A stretch of 64,000 bases of DNA, taken from contig NZ_CP119520.1 in assembly GCF_029223865.1 (NCBI RefSeq), positions 3,224,001-3,288,000 on the forward strand, in the 5' to 3' direction. Shown in pieces: positions 60,661-64,000 of the stretch (position 1 is its first letter; each line of letters opens with the position of its first letter). Origin of the DNA: Telluria mixta. Its GTDB lineage: Bacteria > Pseudomonadota > Gammaproteobacteria > Burkholderiales > Burkholderiaceae_D. The notes under the pieces were generated by a model. The model saw nothing but the letters and a program-made list of their open reading frames with translations. It made no database searches and was not told the origin of the DNA. Both the position numbers and the translations under genes were made by a program.

Positions 60661-62733
60661 TTAGTCGACTTCGCAGGCGCCCGCGCCCGTGCGCGCGAGC
60701 ATCTGCCCGATCTGCGCGGCCGCGCACGGCCGGCCGTACAGATAGCCCTGCGACTTGTCGCAGCCGTGCGCGCGCAGGAAGTCGTGCTGTTCCTGTGTCT
60801 CGATGCCCTCGGCCACGATCTCCATCTTGAGACTCCTGGCCATCGCGATGATCGCGCGCGTGATGGCCGCGTCTTCCGGATCCTGCGGCAGGCCGCGCAC
60901 GAAGCTGCGGTCCACCTTCAGCGCGCGCACGGGGAAGGTCTTCAGGTAGCTCATCGATGAATAACCCGTGCCGAAGTCGTCGATCGCGAGCTGGATGCCG
61001 GCGTCCGTCAGCGCGTGCAGGCGGTCGACGATGTCGGTGGAGGCGTCCATCAGCATGCTCTCCGTCAGTTCCAGTTCGAGCCAGCACGGGTCGATGTCGG
61101 CCTCGCGCAAGGTCGCCAGCACGGCCGCGACCAGGTTGTTTTCCTTGAGCTGGCGGCCGGACAGGTTGACGGCCACGCGGAGGGAATAGCCCTGGGCGTG
61201 CCAGCGCTTCAGGTCGCGGCACGCTTCGCGCAGCACCCATTCGCCGATCGGCACGATGACGCCGGTGTCCTCGGCGACGGGGATGAAGTCGCTGGGGCTG
61301 ACCATGCCCAGCTGCGGATGGATCCAGCGGATCAGCGCTTCGACGCCGACGATGTCGCCCGTCTTGAGGTCGACTTGCGGCTGGTAGTGCAGCACGAACT
61401 CGTCGCGTTCCAGCGCGCGCCGCAGGTTGTTGTCCAGCTTGAAGCGTTTATGGGCGTCGTCGCGCATGCTGGGCGTGAACATGCGCCACGCGTTCTTGCC
61501 GCCGTTCTTCGCGTAGTACATGGCGGTGTCGGCGTATTTCAGCAGTGCGTGCATGTCGGTCGCGTCGTCCGGATACACGCTGATGCCGATGGACGCGCCG
61601 ATGTGGATGTCGTGGCCGTGGATGTGGATCGGGTCGGCCAGCTTGCACAGGCATTTTTCCGCGATCAGCGACGCGACGCCGACCTGGCTCACGTTCTCGA
61701 GGATGATGCCGAATTCGTCGCCGCCGATGCGCGACAGGACGTCGCCGAAGCGCAGTGTCTCCGACAGCCGGCGCGACACGAGGCGCAGCAGCTCGTCGCC
61801 GATGTCGTGGCCCAGCGTGTCGTTGACCGTCTTGAAGTTGTCCAGGTCGATGAACATCAGGATGGTGCGCTCGTCGAATTTGCGGGCGCGCGTGAGGACC
61901 GATTCCAGCCGCTCGTTGAAGAAGTGCCGGTTGTTGAGCTGCGTGACGGGATCGTAGTGCGCCAGCCGGTCCAGCTTGACCTCGATGCGCTTGCGTTCGT
62001 TGATCTCCGCTTCCAGTTCCCGTTCGCGCTTCTGGATGCGGTCCAGCATGCCGTTGAACGTGCGCGCCAGCAGGCCGATGTCCGCCGCGGGCGACACCTC
62101 GGCGCGCAGCGAATAATCGCCTTGCCGCGAAATCTGCTCGCTCACCGCCGACAGCGCGCGGATCGGGGCCGTGAAGTAGCGCTGCAGGCGCGACAGCGCG
62201 TAGTACGAGAGGCTGAGCAGGGCCAGCGACATCGGCAGCGCCAGTGCGAGATACAGCGCGAGCTGGCCGTACACGCTCGTCACGCTGCTGCGCACGACCA
62301 CGGTGCCGAGCAGGCGGCTGCCGACCTGGATCCGGCGCGTGACGCTGACGCCGCGCACGTCCACCACCGTCTCGCGCGCACGCGGGTCGCGCGCGGCGGG
62401 GGGCGACTGCGGATCGCGCACGAAGCTGACGAACGCCTTGCCTTTCGCGTCATAGGCGACGGCCGACTGCACGTCCGGCGCCACGCGCAGCGCGGACAGG
62501 ATGTCGCCGGCCGCCTCGGCGTCGGCGAAGGCCATGGCGGCCGTCAGGTTCTCGCCCACCATCGTCGCCTGCGACTGCGTCTGCCGCACCAGCGCGGCCG
62601 TGAAGAAGTACAGCTGGATGCCGATCAGGAACAGCGTCGACAGCAGCATCACGCCGCCGCTCGTGACGAGGTAGGTCCATTTGAGCTTGGTGCTCAGGGC
62701 CTGCCGGTTGATCCATTCGATGAGTTGTTCCAT
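60661..62733 (-). CDS. GGDEF-EAL cyclic-di-GMP protein with CHASE8-HAMP sensor
   Basis: The 690-residue protein has a first membrane helix (about 20-45) and a periplasmic CHASE8-type segment (about 46-150). A second helix (about 157-178), HAMP (about 180-235) and a short coiled coil follow. The GGDEF domain has an intact GGDEF (337-341) and the EAL domain has an intact EAL (465-467), followed by the DFGTGYSS block. It could both make and break cyclic-di-GMP. The architecture resembles YfiN (TpbB) with an added EAL domain. The gene upstream encodes a YfiR-like protein, the known YfiN partner type, 15 bp away. Confidence 0.93.
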   Translation of the reverse strand: MEQLIEWINRQALSTKLKWTYLVTSGGVMLLSTLFLIGIQLYFFTAALVRQTQSQATMVGENLTAAMAFADAEAAGDILSALRVAPDVQSAVAYDAKGKAFVSFVRDPQSPPAARDPRARETVVDVRGVSVTRRIQVGSRLLGTVVVRSSVTSVYGQLALYLALALPMSLALLSLSYYALSRLQRYFTAPIRALSAVSEQISRQGDYSLRAEVSPAADIGLLARTFNGMLDRIQKRERELEAEINERKRIEVKLDRLAHYDPVTQLNNRHFFNERLESVLTRARKFDERTILMFIDLDNFKTVNDTLGHDIGDELLRLVSRRLSETLRFGDVLSRIGGDEFGIILENVSQVGVASLIAEKCLCKLADPIHIHGHDIHIGASIGISVYPDDATDMHALLKYADTAMYYAKNGGKNAWRMFTPSMRDDAHKRFKLDNNLRRALERDEFVLHYQPQVDLKTGDIVGVEALIRWIHPQLGMVSPSDFIPVAEDTGVIVPIGEWVLREACRDLKRWHAQGYSLRVAVNLSGRQLKENNLVAAVLATLREADIDPCWLELELTESMLMDASTDIVDRLHALTDAGIQLAIDDFGTGYSSMSYLKTFPVRALKVDRSFVRGLPQDPEDAAITRAIIAMARSLKMEIVAEGIETQEQHDFLRAHGCDKSQGYLYGRPCAAAQIGQMLARTGAGACEVD

Positions 62734-62748
62734 GCTGGCCGTCCGGGT

Positions 62749-63279
62749 CTAATAGATGGCACGCGCCAGCCGCAGCACCTTGGAGCTGAGGACGACGCCG
62801 GCACCGCGTGCTGCGGCACCATTGAACTCGAAGGCGATGCGGCGGTCGTCCAGCACCAGTTCGAGCATCACGCCCTTGCGCGCGGCGCCGCGCGTATCGG
62901 CGATCGTCAGCACGCCGGCCGCGCGGGCGCTGTCGGCGAGCGCCGTCATGTCGTCGGATTCCGACGCGCTGATGTACAGGATGTGGCATTGCATCAGCGC
63001 CTCCGGACCCGAGTGCGGATACACGATGGACAGGCGCGCATTCCCGAGCGGCTTGCCTTCCAGCGTGGCCAGCGCGCTGCCGAACGGATCGCGCCCCAGC
63101 ACGCACAGGCGCACGACGCCGTTCATGTTCGGCAGGGTGCTGAACTGCGCGATGTTGTAGATGAACGCCGCCTTCGCCGCGTATTCGTCGGCGGCCTGGG
63201 GTTGGGCTTGAGCCTGCGCGGCCGCCGGCAGCAGCAGGCAACAAAGGAGCAGGAGGCGCGCGAGGCCGGGCCGCATCAT
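62749..63279 (-). CDS. YfiR family periplasmic protein (DUF4154)
   Basis: The 176-residue protein has a signal peptide (MMRPGLARLLLLCCLLLPAA, cleavage near AQAQ). The DUF4154/YfiR domain includes EYAAKAAFIYNIAQFSTLPN, LCVLGRDPFGSALATLEGKPL, CHILYISASESDDMTAL, GVLTIADTRG and FEFNGAAARGAGVVLSSKVLRLAR. YfiR proteins bind the periplasmic part of YfiN-type cyclases and hold them off. It lies between a TonB receptor gene (3 bp) and the GGDEF-EAL gene. Confidence 0.9.
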   Translation of the reverse strand: MMRPGLARLLLLCCLLLPAAAQAQAQPQAADEYAAKAAFIYNIAQFSTLPNMNGVVRLCVLGRDPFGSALATLEGKPLGNARLSIVYPHSGPEALMQCHILYISASESDDMTALADSARAAGVLTIADTRGAARKGVMLELVLDDRRIAFEFNGAAARGAGVVLSSKVLRLARAIY

Positions 63280-63281
63280 CG

Positions 63282-64000
63282 TCAGAACCGGACCGTCGCC
63301 ATGAAGCGCAGCGTGCGGCCATCCTGTCCGATGGCGTCGAGGTGGCGCGGCGGCGTGCTGTTGTCGTAGTGTTCCTCGCTGGCGGAATCGGCGTAGCGCC
63401 TGGCGAAGACATTGAGCACGCCGGCGGACAGCTCCACGTGCGGGCCCAGCGTGCCGACGAGGTTCAGGTCGACGACGCCGAATCCTCCGACCTCGCCGCC
63501 TTGCACCGTGCGGCGCCGGCTCGTGAAGCGGTACTCGGCATGCGCGCGCAAGTGGTCGCCGAGCGGCGGCAGCGCGTAGTTCAGCTTGAACAGGCGGCGC
63601 GGCGAATTGGGCAGCCATGCGCCATCGGCGTCGTTGCGCGCCGACTGCACGTTCGCACTGCCCTTCAGGGCGCTGCCGTCTTCGCGCAGCCATTCCGCGT
63701 CCAGCTCGATGCCCGTGGCGCGGGCCGCGTCGATGTTCGAGAAGACAAGCATGCCGTTGACCGGATCGGTGGCCAGCGCCAGCATGTCGCGCATGCGGTA
63801 CTGGAAGACGGAGGCCGAGGCGCGGAAGCGGTCGGTCGGAAAATATTCCGCGATCAGTTCATACGTCTTGATGCGCTCCGAGCGCAGCGCCGGATTCGCC
63901 CGGAAATCGAACGTGTAATAGCGTTCGTAGGCGTTGGCGGAGCGGAAGGCCGTGCCGTACAAGGCCTTGAGCGTCACCTGGTTCGTCGTCTTGTAGAGCA
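63282..64000 (-). CDS. TonB-dependent receptor, C-terminal part (cut by window edge)
   Basis: The visible 238 residues (reading in from the edge as LYKTTNQVTLKALYGTAFRS) show receptor barrel strands: ANAYERYYTFDFRANPALRSERIKTYELIAEYFPTDRFRASASVFQY, NIDAARATGIELDAEW and a final TLRFMATVRF with aromatic end. It is in an apparent operon with yfiR-like and GGDEF-EAL genes. The ligand is unknown. The frame stays open to the window edge. Confidence 0.88.
   Translation of the reverse strand, partial: LYKTTNQVTLKALYGTAFRSANAYERYYTFDFRANPALRSERIKTYELIAEYFPTDRFRASASVFQYRMRDMLALATDPVNGMLVFSNIDAARATGIELDAEWLREDGSALKGSANVQSARNDADGAWLPNSPRRLFKLNYALPPLGDHLRAHAEYRFTSRRRTVQGGEVGGFGVVDLNLVGTLGPHVELSAGVLNVFARRYADSASEEHYDNSTPPRHLDAIGQDGRTLRFMATVRF

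Noticed and set aside
1..64000. CRISPR arrays, rRNA or tRNA genes, prophage
   Set aside because: No regularly spaced repeats, tRNA-like cloverleaf ends, rRNA segments or phage structural genes were noticed on reading both strands.

Overview
The window looks like chromosomal DNA of a GC-rich betaproteobacterium of the Oxalobacteraceae type (Massilia or a close relative). This is inferred from gene content and style: a PEP-CTERM protein, monomeric NADP isocitrate dehydrogenase, LytTR two-component system, many secreted polysaccharide hydrolases, TonB-dependent receptors and inverted REP pairs. No rRNA, tRNA or CRISPR array was seen.

Layout. 1-2750: two tandem aqpZ-like aquaporin genes (the first cut by the window edge), then an IS607-like remnant with a broken serine-transposase fragment and an intact TnpB nuclease. 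2760-8640: a MuiA/DUF4139 protein, a pectate lyase-pectinesterase fusion and a PEP-CTERM protein, preceded by two GntR (ExuR/UxuR)-like operators. 8646-11123: icd with terminator and an upstream palindrome. 11201-15070: an operon of DUF2141 protein, carotenoid oxygenase, sensor kinase and LytTR regulator, with a direct-repeat site in front. 15183-20552: a two-ORF small-protein unit, then tetR diverging from an EmrA-EmrB-NodT tripartite efflux pump. 20555-31593: M49 peptidase bracketed by REP pairs, chemoreceptor, oxidoreductase, NepI-like exporter with AraC regulator, secreted zincin-like protein, BON protein and an HDOD protein.

30529-51562 is the centrepiece: an apparent dextran (alpha-1,6-glucan) utilization locus. 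A LacI regulator diverges from an 11-gene, 17.7-kb operon: TonB receptor, flavin halogenase, GH66 dextranase, ABC sugar importer (binding protein, two permeases, ATPase), FucP/GluP-type sugar permease, six-hairpin glycosidase, glucokinase and GH31 alpha-glucosidase. A GH49 dextranase converges on the operon end. Closely related palindromes lie before the receptor gene and before the GH49 gene, which ties them into one inferred LacI regulon. The model is extracellular or surface cutting by GH49 and GH66, receptor uptake, periplasmic trimming by GH31 and the six-hairpin enzyme, import by ABC or permease, and phosphorylation by glucokinase.

51602-64000: an XRE/MmyB-like regulator with a three-gene coupled operon (PEP-mutase-like, DUF4331, DUF4198) and a shared 19-bp palindrome, then LysR with isochorismatase, an MFS exporter, YigZ, a GH13 cyclomaltodextrinase-type enzyme, and a TonB receptor-YfiR-GGDEF/EAL module cut by the right edge.

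Three genes (emrB, the six-hairpin glycosidase, the DUF4331 gene) each appear to lack exactly one base in a GC-rich tract. Uncorrected assembly errors are as likely as real mutations, so their status should be treated as open.
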